A stretch of DNA of 64,000 nt from NCBI RefSeq assembly GCF_001423885.1, contig NZ_LMPP01000001.1:1456134-1520133 (forward strand), given 5' to 3'. The notes beneath the pieces are model-generated. The model saw only the letters and a list, made by a program, of their open reading frames with translations, made no database searches and was not told where the DNA came from. The translations under genes were made by a program, and so were the position numbers. The DNA is from Rathayibacter sp. Leaf185 (GTDB lineage: Bacteria; Actinomycetota; Actinomycetes; Actinomycetales; Microbacteriaceae). Every line of letters starts with the position of its first letter. The stretch's first letter is position 1. Below are positions 33,773 through 42,066 of the stretch, piece after piece.

Positions 33773-34792
33773 ATGCCCCGCGCCACGAAGCCGCTCGCGC
33801 TGCTCGCCACTGCCCTGCTCACCGCCGGCCTCGCCGGCTGCTCCTCCGCCGCGACAGGGTCGGAGGACGCGTCGAGCGGCTTCAGCCCGATCACGATCGA
33901 GCACGCGCTCGGCACGACGACCATCGAGGCGCAGCCCGAGCGCGTCGCGACCGTCAACTGGGCCAACCACGAGGTCCCGCTCGCGCTGGGCGTCGTCCCG
34001 GTCGGCATGGCCGCCGCCAACTTCGGCGACGACGACGGCGACGGACTCCTCCCGTGGGTGACCGAGAAGCTCGACGAGCTCGGCGGCGAGACCCCCGTGC
34101 TGTTCGACGAGACCGACGGCATCGACTTCGAGGCCGTGGCCGACACCCGGCCCGACGTCATCCTCGCCGCCTACTCCGGCCTGACCCAGGAGGACTACGA
34201 CACCCTGAGCGAGATCGCTCCCGTCGTGGCGTACCCCGAGACCGCGTGGGGCACCTCCTGGCGCGACACCATCACCCTGAACAGCCGGGCCATGGGCATG
34301 GCCGACGAGGGCGAGGAGCTCGTCACCGAGCTCGAGGGCGAGATCGAGGAGGCCGCGGCCGCGTTCCCGCAGCTGGCCGACACCTCCGCGATGTTCCTGA
34401 CCCACGTCGACCCGACCGACCTCAGCCAGGTCAGCTTCTACACGACGCACGACACGCGCCCGGCGTTCTTCGCCGACCTCGGACTCGCCACCCCCGGGAG
34501 CATCGAGACCGCCTCCGCCTCCACGGACGCGTTCTCGCTCACGCAGAGCGCCGAGCAGGCCGACGCCTTCACCGACGTCGACGTCATCGTGACCTACGGC
34601 GACGACGAGCTCGTCGCCACCCTGAAGGCCGACCCGCTGCTCTCGCAGATCCCGGCCGTCGCGAACGACGCCATCGTCCGCCTGCCCTCCACTCCCTTGG
34701 GCACCGCCGCGAACCCGACCCCGCTGTCGATCTCGTACGTCCTCGACGACTACCTCGCCCTGCTGGCCGAGGCCGCCGACAAGGCCGCGTGA
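33773..34792 (+). CDS. Iron-siderophore ABC transporter substrate-binding lipoprotein
   Basis: A 339-residue lipoprotein (lipobox LAGC, Cys23) of the FecB/FhuD class: the first lobe starts at ITIEHALGTTTIEAQPERV, the typical entry of this family, and the second lobe holds DVIVTYGDDE. It captures ferric siderophores outside the cell for the two permeases and ATPase that follow. AAAGGGA precedes ATG 33773. The IdeR box upstream gives iron repression. The next start overlaps its stop (GTGA). Confidence 0.94.
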   Translation: MPRATKPLALLATALLTAGLAGCSSAATGSEDASSGFSPITIEHALGTTTIEAQPERVATVNWANHEVPLALGVVPVGMAAANFGDDDGDGLLPWVTEKLDELGGETPVLFDETDGIDFEAVADTRPDVILAAYSGLTQEDYDTLSEIAPVVAYPETAWGTSWRDTITLNSRAMGMADEGEELVTELEGEIEEAAAAFPQLADTSAMFLTHVDPTDLSQVSFYTTHDTRPAFFADLGLATPGSIETASASTDAFSLTQSAEQADAFTDVDVIVTYGDDELVATLKADPLLSQIPAVANDAIVRLPSTPLGTAANPTPLSISYVLDDYLALLAEAADKAA

Positions 34793-35832
34793 CCCTCACC
34801 GCCCCTCCTGCCGCCTCGGGCGTCGCCGCCGTGCGGCGCCCGAGGCGTCTGCGTGCGCTCTGGCTGCTCGCCGCGGTCGGGGCGCTGGTCGGCGTGGGCG
34901 TCCTCTCGGTGCTGATCGGCTCGCGCGATGTGGGCTGGAGCGATGTGATCGCGGCGCTCGGAGGATCGACGGACGGCTTCGAGCAGGCGGCGGTGGCCAA
35001 GCGCCTCCCGCGCACCGCGCTCGCGATGATCGCCGGCGCCGCACTGGGCGTGGCCGGCGTGCTGATGCAGGGCGTCACCCGCAATCCGCTCGCCGACCCC
35101 GGCATCCTCGGTGTCAACACCGGAGCCTCGCTCGCGGTCGTCACCGGCATCGTCTTCTTCGGCCTCAGCACCGCGACCGGCTACATCTGGGTCGCGATCA
35201 CAGGCGCGGCCGTCGCGGCGGTCTTCGTCTACGTCGTCGGCTCCCTCGGGCGCGGGGGAGCGACCCCGCTCAAGCTCGCCCTCGCCGGTGCCGCCACCTC
35301 GGCGGCGCTCGTCTCGGTGATCAGCGCGATCATCCTGCCGCGCGCCGACCTCTCCGGGGGCATCCGCTCGTGGCAGATCGGCGGACTGGGCGGCGGCGCC
35401 TTCGCGAGCATCGGCCAGGTGCTGCCCTTCCTCGCCGTCGGCCTCGTGATCTGCGTGCTCTCGGCCAAGAGCCTGAACACCCTGGCGCTCGGCGACGAGC
35501 TGGCGGCCGGCCTCGGGGAGCGGGTGGCCGTGGCCCGCGGAGCAGCGGCCCTGGGTGCCGTGATCCTGTGCGGAGCGACCACCGCGATCACGGGGCCGAT
35601 CGGCTTCGTCGGCCTGGTCGTCCCGCACGCGTGCCGCCTGATCGTCGGAGTGGACCACCGCTGGCTGCTCCCCTTCTCGGCCGTCACCGGCGCGATCCTC
35701 CTCACCGGCGCCGACATCGTGGGTCGCATCGTCGCGCGCCCGAGCGAGATCGACGTCGGCATCATCACCGCGCTCATCGGCGCTCCTGTCTTCATCGCGA
35801 TCGTCCGCCGTCAGAAGGTGCGGGAGCTGTGA
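34789..35832 (+). CDS. FecCD-type iron-siderophore permease 1
   Basis: A 347-residue permease with about nine to ten membrane helices. LPRTALAMIAGAALGVAGVLMQGVTRNPLADPGILGVN is the family signature and GFVGLVVPHACRLIVG is the ATPase-coupling loop. GTG 34789 overlaps the binding-protein stop as GTGA. It forms a heterodimer with the next permease. Confidence 0.95.
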   Translation: MTLTAPPAASGVAAVRRPRRLRALWLLAAVGALVGVGVLSVLIGSRDVGWSDVIAALGGSTDGFEQAAVAKRLPRTALAMIAGAALGVAGVLMQGVTRNPLADPGILGVNTGASLAVVTGIVFFGLSTATGYIWVAITGAAVAAVFVYVVGSLGRGGATPLKLALAGAATSAALVSVISAIILPRADLSGGIRSWQIGGLGGGAFASIGQVLPFLAVGLVICVLSAKSLNTLALGDELAAGLGERVAVARGAAALGAVILCGATTAITGPIGFVGLVVPHACRLIVGVDHRWLLPFSAVTGAILLTGADIVGRIVARPSEIDVGIITALIGAPVFIAIVRRQKVREL

Positions 35833-36884
35833 CCGCCGTGCTCGAGCGGAGCCGCTCCGACACCGCTGCCGCCGTCGCCGCGGGCCGTCGTCGCCGCGGC
35901 GCCCGCCGCCGCGCGATCGTCGTCGTGCTCGCGGTCTCGGTCGCCGTCGCCTTCGGACTCTCGCTGGTCTACGGCCAGACCGTCTACACGCCCGGCGAGG
36001 TGCTCCGCGTCGTGCTCGGCGAGCAGGTGCCGGGCGCCGGCTTCACCGTCGGGCGCCTCCGCCTCCCGCGCGCCGTGCTCGCGGTGCTCGTCGGCCTCTG
36101 CTTCGGCATCGGCGGAGTCAGCTTCCAGACGATGCTGCGCAACCCGCTCGCGAGCCCCGACATCATCGGCATCAGTGCCGGCGCGTCCGCCGCCGCAGCG
36201 TTCGCCATCGTGACGCTGTCGCTCGGGTCCACGCAGGTGTCCGCCCTCGCCATCGCCGCCGGTCTCGCGGTCGCCCTGATCGTCTACGCCCTCGCCTACC
36301 GGAGCGGAGTCGCGGGTACCCGCCTGATCCTGATCGGGATCGGCGTGGCGGCGATGCTCGACAGCCTCACCGCCTACGTCCTCTCGCGCGCCGCCGCCTG
36401 GGACTTCCAGGAGGCGAGCCGCTGGCTCACCGGCAGCCTCAACGGTGCGCGGTGGGACGAGGTCGTCCCGGTCCTGGTGGCCGTGGTCGTGCTCGCTCCC
36501 GTGCTGCTGCTGTGCTCGCGGGACCTCGCGGGCACGCAGCTCGGCGACGACACCGCCTCGGCCCTCGGCATCCGCGTGAACCGCACGCGCCTCGTCGTGA
36601 TCGTCGCCGCCGTCGGCCTCATCGCCTTCGCCACCGCGGCCGCAGGCCCGATCGCCTTCGTCGCCTTCCTCTCCGGACCCATCGCCGCCCGGCTGGTCGG
36701 CCCCGGAGCCTCCCTGCTGGTGCCGTCCGCCCTCGTCGGCGCGCTGCTCGTGCTCGTCGCCGATCTCGTCGGGCAGTACGCCCTGGGCCTGCGCTACCCG
36801 GTCGGAGTCGTCACCGGCGTCCTCGGCGCCCCGTACCTGATCTACCTCATCGTCCGCAGCAACCGATCGGGAGGCTCCCTGTGA
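35829..36884 (+). CDS. FecCD-type iron-siderophore permease 2
   Basis: A 351-residue partner permease: LPRAVLAVLVGLCFGIGGVSFQ, MLRNPLASPDIIGISAGASA and the coupling element GPIAFVAFLSGPIAARLVG. An Arg-rich cytoplasmic start precedes the first helix. GTG 35829 overlaps the previous stop (GTGA) and its stop overlaps the ATPase start in the same way, so the order binding protein, permease, permease, ATPase is fully coupled. Confidence 0.95.
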   Translation: MTAVLERSRSDTAAAVAAGRRRRGARRRAIVVVLAVSVAVAFGLSLVYGQTVYTPGEVLRVVLGEQVPGAGFTVGRLRLPRAVLAVLVGLCFGIGGVSFQTMLRNPLASPDIIGISAGASAAAAFAIVTLSLGSTQVSALAIAAGLAVALIVYALAYRSGVAGTRLILIGIGVAAMLDSLTAYVLSRAAAWDFQEASRWLTGSLNGARWDEVVPVLVAVVVLAPVLLLCSRDLAGTQLGDDTASALGIRVNRTRLVVIVAAVGLIAFATAAAGPIAFVAFLSGPIAARLVGPGASLLVPSALVGALLVLVADLVGQYALGLRYPVGVVTGVLGAPYLIYLIVRSNRSGGSL

Positions 36885-37714
36885 CCGCCGAGCACACCCT
36901 CCTCGTCGAGGATCTGACCCTCGGCTACGGCGACCGCACCGTCGTCTCCGGCCTCGATCTCGTCGTGCCGCCGGGCCGCATCACCGCGATCGTCGGCTCG
37001 AACGCCTGCGGCAAGTCCACCCTCCTCCGCTCGATGTCGCGCCTGCTGGCCCCGCGCGCGGGCACCGTCCTGCTCGACGGGAAGGCCGTGCACCGCACAC
37101 CCGCGAAGCAGCTCGCGCGCACGCTCGGCCTCCTCCCGCAGTCGCCGATCGCACCGGAGGGAATCACCGTCGCCGATCTCGTCGGCCGCGGACGCCATCC
37201 GCATCAGGGCCTGCTCAGCCGGTGGAGCGCCCACGACGACGAGGCCGTCGCCACCGCGCTCGACGCGACCGACACGGCGGCCCTCGCCGATCGCGCGGTC
37301 GACGAGCTCTCGGGCGGGCAGCGCCAGCGGGTCTGGATCGCGATGGCGCTCGCTCAGGAGACCGATCTGCTGCTGCTCGACGAGCCGACGACGTTCCTCG
37401 ACGTCAGCCACCAGATCGAGGTGCTCGATCTGCTCGTCGACCTCAATCGCACCCGCGGTACGACGGTCGTGATGGTCCTGCACGACCTCAACCTCGCGGC
37501 CCGCTATGCCGACCACCTGGTGGCCCTCGCGGGTGGCGCGGTGCATGCCTCCGGGACCCCCGCCCAGGTGCTCACCGAGGAGACGGTGCTCGCCGTCTTC
37601 GGCCTCGACAGCCGGATCATCACCGACCCGACCTCGGGCACGCCGCTGATGCTGCCCCTCGGCCGCCACCGGCTCGCGGACGACGCGGCGCGCCCGAGCT
37701 CACCCGGAATGTGA
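36881..37714 (+). CDS. Iron-siderophore ABC transporter ATPase (FepC-like)
   Basis: A 277-residue ATPase: Walker A GSNACGKST (39-47), Q-loop in LLPQSP, signature LSGGQRQR, Walker B LLLLDEPTTFLD and switch His in LHDLNLA. Length and the GRGRHPHQG element are typical of the siderophore class (FepC/FhuC). GTG 36881 is coupled to permease 2. A small stem-loop overlaps its stop codon. Confidence 0.95.
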   Translation: MTAEHTLLVEDLTLGYGDRTVVSGLDLVVPPGRITAIVGSNACGKSTLLRSMSRLLAPRAGTVLLDGKAVHRTPAKQLARTLGLLPQSPIAPEGITVADLVGRGRHPHQGLLSRWSAHDDEAVATALDATDTAALADRAVDELSGGQRQRVWIAMALAQETDLLLLDEPTTFLDVSHQIEVLDLLVDLNRTRGTTVVMVLHDLNLAARYADHLVALAGGAVHASGTPAQVLTEETVLAVFGLDSRIITDPTSGTPLMLPLGRHRLADDAARPSSPGM

Positions 37715-37732
37715 CGCTTTCGGGTACATTCC
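37706..37732 (+). terminator. Possible weak terminator after the iron importer
   Basis: GGAATGT (37706-37712) pairs with ACATTCC (37726-37732) around 13 nt, overlapping the ATPase stop codon. It is weaker than other terminators here and could instead be a regulator site at the promoter of the following cassette. A further imperfect repeat GCCTG...CAGGC lies at 37762-37778. Confidence 0.4.
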
Positions 37733-37807
37733 GTCCATAGATCACGATAGCCGCCTGATTAGCCTGGGTATTTCAGGCCCTAAACCGTCGCTCGGCCTCT
37801 TGATAGA

Positions 37808-37832
37808 GAGACACGCTGTCCATTAGTGTCTC
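37808..37832. promoter_or_regulatory. Inverted repeat upstream of the VWA/OmpA cassette
   Basis: GAGACAC (37808-37814) and GTGTCTC (37826-37832) form a perfect 7+7 inverted repeat with an 11-nt centre, 42 nt before the first cassette gene. Flanking TA pairs extend the symmetry. The size and place suit a dimeric regulator; the TetR at 42067 is a candidate. Confidence 0.6.
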
Positions 37833-37873
37833 GATACACCCGGCGCTCCGGTCGGGTCCGAGAGGAGTCTGCG

Positions 37874-37993
37874 ATGAGCCACGTCAGCATCGGTGAACGC
37901 GAGTGGGAGACGACCTGCGGAATCTGCGGGTTCGTCGGCAAGGGGAACGGCCGGAAGCCGAAGGCCTGCCCGGCATGCCAGAGCCAGTGGTGA
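37874..37993 (+). CDS. 39-residue zinc-ribbon protein
   Basis: A tiny gene with AGAGGAG upstream of ATG 37874. The product has two CxxC knuckles (Cys15/Cys18 in TCGICGF and Cys32/Cys35 in ACPACQ) with basic residues between them, giving a rubredoxin-like zinc ribbon. It ends in Trp. Its last 19 nt overlap the next gene in another frame. It is first in a five-gene cassette encoding surface VWA proteins, which suggests a regulatory or chaperone part, not a general one. Function unknown. Confidence 0.72.
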   Translation: MSHVSIGEREWETTCGICGFVGKGNGRKPKACPACQSQW

Positions 37994-38172
37994 CTCCGGA
38001 CGACAGGCGGGTCCTGCAGGCCGTCGAGCTGGTCCAGAGGCTCGAGCGCGATCTCGCCGACGCCGAGCGCGCGGCTCGCGCCTCAGGGAGCCGCACGACC
38101 TCGACCCTCGATCGGCTCCGACGAGACCTGCAGGCCGCCCGCGCCTCTCTCCAGGCGGCCAGGAGGGGGTGA
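37975..38172 (+). CDS. 65-residue coiled-coil protein
   Basis: Starts at ATG 37975 inside the end of the zinc-ribbon gene (19-nt overlap). The product is a charged helical hairpin: LQAVELVQRLERDLADAERA, a short SGSRTTS turn, then LDRLRRDLQAARASLQAAR. It is probably a small dimeric coiled coil that works with the zinc-ribbon or the membrane protein that follows. The frame is open from 37903, but ATG 37975 is the natural coupled start. Not recognised. Confidence 0.62.
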   Translation: MPEPVVTPDDRRVLQAVELVQRLERDLADAERAARASGSRTTSTLDRLRRDLQAARASLQAARRG

Positions 38173-38319
38173 CCGACCGGCGGGCCCCGTCGTGCTCGCC
38201 ACTCCTCCACCCGGACCCGTTCTCCTCGCCCCTCACGGCGACGTGACCAGTCCCGCTCCGAGCACCACCCGCCCCGCCCGAGGGACACGATGCCGAGGGA
38301 ATCGATGCCGAGGAGAACG

Positions 38320-39834
38320 ATGAAGAACCCCCTGAGCCGCACCGGCTCGCCGAGCCGCATCAACGAGACCCGGCAGGCCACCACGACCCTGGCGCAGGAC
38401 CTGCTGCGGGCGAAGGCGAGGGCGACGAGCCCGATGCCGGCCCCGCTGGCCGCTCTGGGGCTCCGGGCGCTCGTGTCCGCCAGGTCCCGCGGCCGTCGCC
38501 GCGCCACGTCTCTCGCCGAGAGCTCCCGGGCGGTCGTCCGTGCCGAGCAGGACCGGCGATCGCGTGTCGCCGCGCTCCGGGCCGGGATCACCAGCACGCA
38601 CTACCGCGCCCGGTACGAGCAGGCGCTCGATGCCGACCGCAGACACGCTTCCGTCGCGCACCTCACCTCCTGGATCCCGGGCTGGGCGGCCTACCTCATC
38701 GCCGCCGCGATGCTCCTCAGCGATCCCCTCTTCCTCCTCACCACGATGCGGACCATCTTCGACGTCTCCGAGAGCCAGTGGCTCCCGACCGACGTGAACG
38801 TCGTCCTCGCCTACGCGATGGCCCTCGGTGTCCCGGCGATCGTCCTGCTGTCGGCGCATCTCGCGGGTCGAGCCTTCGCGGCGCTGCTGTTCCGCGGTGT
38901 TCTCGCGAAGCGCCCCGCCGAGTTCCCGGAGGCGCGCCGGAGCGAGCAGGTGCTCCCCGTGCGTCTCGTGCTGGCACTCGGGGCGCTCGGTCTCGTCCTC
39001 CTGATCGCGACGACCGTTCTGCTCTACCAGCTCGCTCACGAGCGGTTCTCCGGCGGCGTGGCGGGCATCATCAGCGGCACCGGCCCGAGCGCTGCGGCCG
39101 GCGCGGTGACTGCCTACATCACGGCGCTGCCCCTGGCCGTCCTCGTCGTCGAGACGGTGGCGGCCGCACCGTCGTTCGCGCACGCGCGGCACGCTGCGCG
39201 GTGGTCTCGGCAGGCGCGCCGGCTCGAGCGCCGCACCATCCGTCGAGACGAGCGCGACCTCGCCCGGAGCCGCCGCCTCCTGGCGGTGGCCGACACCGCC
39301 GCCGCACAGCTGAGCGACATGATCGCCGACGTCACCGCGCGCGCGCAGTCCGAGGTGATCGAGGCCGAGATCGAGAGCGGGCTCGCCGACTCCGATCCGG
39401 TCGCCCGCTCCCTCGGCATGGCCGGGCCCGGTCGGGAGCCGGCGGTTCCCCAGCGCTCCGGCGCCGACGGGTCGGCCGCAGCAGACGAGGATGCTGCCAA
39501 GGCGCTCGCCGGGGTGCAGCAGCCGACGGCACCGGCCGTCGACGTGACAGAGGTGTCGATCGGTGTCGGCCGGGCGGCGATCGACACCAGCGGCCGGATC
39601 CGCACGGGCGTGCAGGACGTCGCGGTCGACAACCTCGTGGCGCAGGCCTTCGCCCTCTACCGTGCCGTGTCGGCGATACCCGACACCTCGACCGCCGCCG
39701 AGGCCTGGCGTGCGCTCCGCGAGTCGATGGTCCGGCCCGACTCCTCCCGCACTGCCGAACCAGCCCCGGGACCTCAGCGCCTCCACGTCATCGAGCCCGA
39801 CGGCGACGACCTCGTCGAGTCGGCCGCCCGCTGA
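38320..39834 (+). CDS. Four-TM membrane protein of the VWA/OmpA cassette
   Basis: A 504-residue protein. An Arg/Ala-rich cytoplasmic N-terminal part (about 1-115, helical) leads to four membrane helices near 119-140, 160-184, 213-236 and 262-283. Then come a long basic coiled-coil (about 288-355) and a disordered, Ala/Pro-rich tail ending in a small conserved-looking helix. GAGGAG just before ATG 38320 decides the start; ATGs at 38290 and 38305 are in a direct repeat and lack such a site. The layout is that of a membrane scaffold. I recognise no family. Confidence 0.82.
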   Translation: MKNPLSRTGSPSRINETRQATTTLAQDLLRAKARATSPMPAPLAALGLRALVSARSRGRRRATSLAESSRAVVRAEQDRRSRVAALRAGITSTHYRARYEQALDADRRHASVAHLTSWIPGWAAYLIAAAMLLSDPLFLLTTMRTIFDVSESQWLPTDVNVVLAYAMALGVPAIVLLSAHLAGRAFAALLFRGVLAKRPAEFPEARRSEQVLPVRLVLALGALGLVLLIATTVLLYQLAHERFSGGVAGIISGTGPSAAAGAVTAYITALPLAVLVVETVAAAPSFAHARHAARWSRQARRLERRTIRRDERDLARSRRLLAVADTAAAQLSDMIADVTARAQSEVIEAEIESGLADSDPVARSLGMAGPGREPAVPQRSGADGSAAADEDAAKALAGVQQPTAPAVDVTEVSIGVGRAAIDTSGRIRTGVQDVAVDNLVAQAFALYRAVSAIPDTSTAAEAWRALRESMVRPDSSRTAEPAPGPQRLHVIEPDGDDLVESAAR

Positions 39835-39882
39835 CCCCGGACCTCCCGCCCTTCCGCTCCGCCGACTCCAGGAAAGGCCGTC

Positions 39883-41196
39883 GTGCCCACTCCCCGCCCC
39901 CGCAGGCCGGCGCTCAACGCCTCCTTCCTCACCCTCCTCCTCCTCGGCGCGAGCCTCGCCGGCTGCTCGGCGTCGGCGGAGTCGACCAGCGCCGCCGGGG
40001 ACGAGGGAGCCGGCCCCGTCTCCGTGACCGAGCTGGCAGAGGCTCAGAGAGCCGGGTGCGCCGAGGTGCTCGGGGGCCCGGTGGTCGAGAGCGAGCCGCA
40101 GGGCCCGGTGGTCGGTGAGACGGTCGTCGTCGTCGACCGCTCCGCATCGCACGTCCTCACGACGATGCCCGATGAGCTCTCGGAGCAGATCCGCGAGGCG
40201 AGCAGACAGGGCGGGACCATCACTCTCGTCGCCGTCGACGGCGAGGATGTCGAACCGCGGATCCTCCTCAAGGACTCCCCGCTCAGCACGCCCGGCGAGC
40301 GCGACCGGCCGTCCGTCGGCTCGCTCGCCGCATCGATGCCGTCCTGCATCGCCGATGTCATCGCGCGGGAGTCGGCTCCCACGGCGCGGGGCTCCGACCT
40401 CCACCGCGCTCTCGCGCTGGCGAAGGAGCTGGCCGGCGCGTCGGCGACGATGTGGCTCGTCAGCGACCTCGTGTCGACGACGGGTGCCTTCGCGCTCGAC
40501 GATCGGATGCTGGCGTCGAGCGTCGAGGAGGCGAGCGGGCGGATCGCCTCTGTCGCCTCCCTCGATCTCGGCGGAGCGCCCCTGCACATGCTGGGCATCG
40601 GCAACACCTCGACCGCCCTCCGCAGCGGCGACCGCGAGTGGCTGAGGGATCTCGGTCGGCGGCTGTGCGCCGCCTGGAACGCATCGGAGTGCGACGCGAT
40701 CGTCGTGGATCCGGTCAACGCCGAGGCTCCGGACGCGTCGCTGCCGGAGGATCCCCTCCCGGGGTTCCCCGCCGTCGCGACCAGCGCGCTGCCCGGTGGT
40801 GACTGCGAGTTCACGGTCCCGGCGAACCTCGCCTTCAGCGAGGACTCACCGGTCCCTCGCGAGGACGCGGCCGTCGCCCTCGCCGCCCCCCTCGCGCTCG
40901 CCGTCGACTCCGCGGGTGCCACTGTGCAGATCACCGGTCACGCGGCCAGCTCCGCGACCTGGACGCAGGAGGCCCTCGTGACGCTCTCGGAGGACCGCGC
41001 GGACGCGGTCGCCGGGCTCTTCGAAGCCGCCGGTGTGCCCGCGGACCGCGTCATGGCGCGGGGAGTCGGGGACAGCGAACCCCTCGCCGAGGACATCGAC
41101 GCCGCGACGGGTGAGCAGATCCCCGACAGGGCCGCCGCGGAGAGGCGCGTCGACATCGTCGTCGCAGGCGTCGGCGAGGGAGGGTGCGGGCCGTGA
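39883..41196 (+). CDS. Lipoprotein with VWA-like and OmpA-like domains
   Basis: A 437-residue lipoprotein (lipobox LAGC, Cys28). Residues about 80-280 look like a von Willebrand A fold: VVVVDRSAS gives the MIDAS D-x-S-x-S (Asp85, Ser87, Ser89) and VSDLVST the later Asp194. Residues about 308-428 form an OmpA-like peptidoglycan domain (VQITGHAAS, TLSEDRADAVAGLFEAAGV, GVGDSEP, AAERRVDIVV). The Asp that normally follows GHT and binds diaminopimelate is replaced by Ala355, but Arg372 is kept. AGGAAAGG precedes GTG 39883. It would link membrane and cell wall outside the cytoplasm. Next start overlaps its stop. Confidence 0.85.
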   Translation: MPTPRPRRPALNASFLTLLLLGASLAGCSASAESTSAAGDEGAGPVSVTELAEAQRAGCAEVLGGPVVESEPQGPVVGETVVVVDRSASHVLTTMPDELSEQIREASRQGGTITLVAVDGEDVEPRILLKDSPLSTPGERDRPSVGSLAASMPSCIADVIARESAPTARGSDLHRALALAKELAGASATMWLVSDLVSTTGAFALDDRMLASSVEEASGRIASVASLDLGGAPLHMLGIGNTSTALRSGDREWLRDLGRRLCAAWNASECDAIVVDPVNAEAPDASLPEDPLPGFPAVATSALPGGDCEFTVPANLAFSEDSPVPREDAAVALAAPLALAVDSAGATVQITGHAASSATWTQEALVTLSEDRADAVAGLFEAAGVPADRVMARGVGDSEPLAEDIDAATGEQIPDRAAAERRVDIVVAGVGEGGCGP

Positions 41197-41951
41197 CCGC
41201 TCCCTTGACCACCGCGAGCAGGGCGCTGCCGCCCCTCCGGTCGCCCGTCCCTCTCCGGGCTCCGCGCCGCCCGCCCTGGTGGCTCGCACTCCTGCTGATC
41301 CCGCTGATCGGCGCCGCCCTGCTCACGTGGGCGCTCGCCGACCGCCCGACCGAGATCGCCGAGGTCGCCCTGGTCGGTCCGAGGGCGCCTGTGCCGCTGG
41401 ACGTCGTGCTGCTCCTGGACGAATCGGGGAGCTTCAGCGGGTACTCCGATGTCCGCACCGCGGCCATCGACCAGATCTTCGAGTGGGCGCCGGAGAATCT
41501 CCGCGCCGACGACACCGTCACGATCATCGCCTTCGCCGAGGACGCCGTCCTCCGCCTCCCCCCGACGCCCGTGTCCGAGCTCGACTCCGGGATGCTCCTG
41601 ACCTCTTCTGCACCGGTCCCGGACGGCACGGCCATCCAGCCGGCGTTCCGCACCGCGGTCGACGTGCTCGGCGAGCCGACGAGCCCCCGCACGGTCATCG
41701 CCGTCACCGACACCATCGTGGGCGATGCCGACGCGGCGCGCCTGGGCGAACTGGTGTCCAGACTCGGCGCGACGACGGCATCGGTGATCGTCCCCAGCGG
41801 AGTCGCGGTCGACCCCGCCTGGGAGGCCGCGCTGGACTGGGAGGCGGAGTTCTCCGCGGACGCGCTCTCGGCCGACGCGACCGGTCTCGCCGTGGCCGAC
41901 GCTCTCTCGCACGCCACGGGTCAGACTCTCGAGCGGTCCTCCGGCCGGTGA
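41193..41951 (+). CDS. Membrane-anchored VWA domain protein
   Basis: A 252-residue protein with one membrane helix at about 29-49 and a VWA domain outside. The metal site is complete: DESGS (Asp76, Ser78, Ser80), Thr146 in PDGTAI and Asp173 in VTDTIVG. VWA domains bind partner proteins through a Mg ion. GTG 41193 overlaps the OmpA-VWA stop (GTGA); GTG 41184 is an alternative. Paired with the previous lipoprotein it suggests a surface adhesion or sensing complex. Function unknown. Confidence 0.87.
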   Translation: MTAPLTTASRALPPLRSPVPLRAPRRPPWWLALLLIPLIGAALLTWALADRPTEIAEVALVGPRAPVPLDVVLLLDESGSFSGYSDVRTAAIDQIFEWAPENLRADDTVTIIAFAEDAVLRLPPTPVSELDSGMLLTSSAPVPDGTAIQPAFRTAVDVLGEPTSPRTVIAVTDTIVGDADAARLGELVSRLGATTASVIVPSGVAVDPAWEAALDWEAEFSADALSADATGLAVADALSHATGQTLERSSGR

Positions 41952-42066
41952 GTCCCTCACCCACCCGGCCGCGGGCCGCGTCCGGCCGGCCGACGCCCAG
42001 GACGATCGGCGCCACCGCCGCACGATTCCGGATCGGCCGCGCGTCGTCCGCCGTAAGCTGTTCCGA

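Noticed and set aside
37706..37732. GGAATGT...ACATTCC as a definite rho-independent terminator
   Set aside because: Only seven pairs, a 13-nt loop and no U-run; kept only as a low-confidence feature because it could be an operator.
38320..41196. Zorya-like anti-phage pair (membrane protein plus OmpA protein)
   Set aside because: The membrane protein lacks a recognisable MotA/ZorA proton-channel pattern, the OmpA protein is a lipoprotein with a VWA domain, and no ZorC/ZorD-type genes follow.
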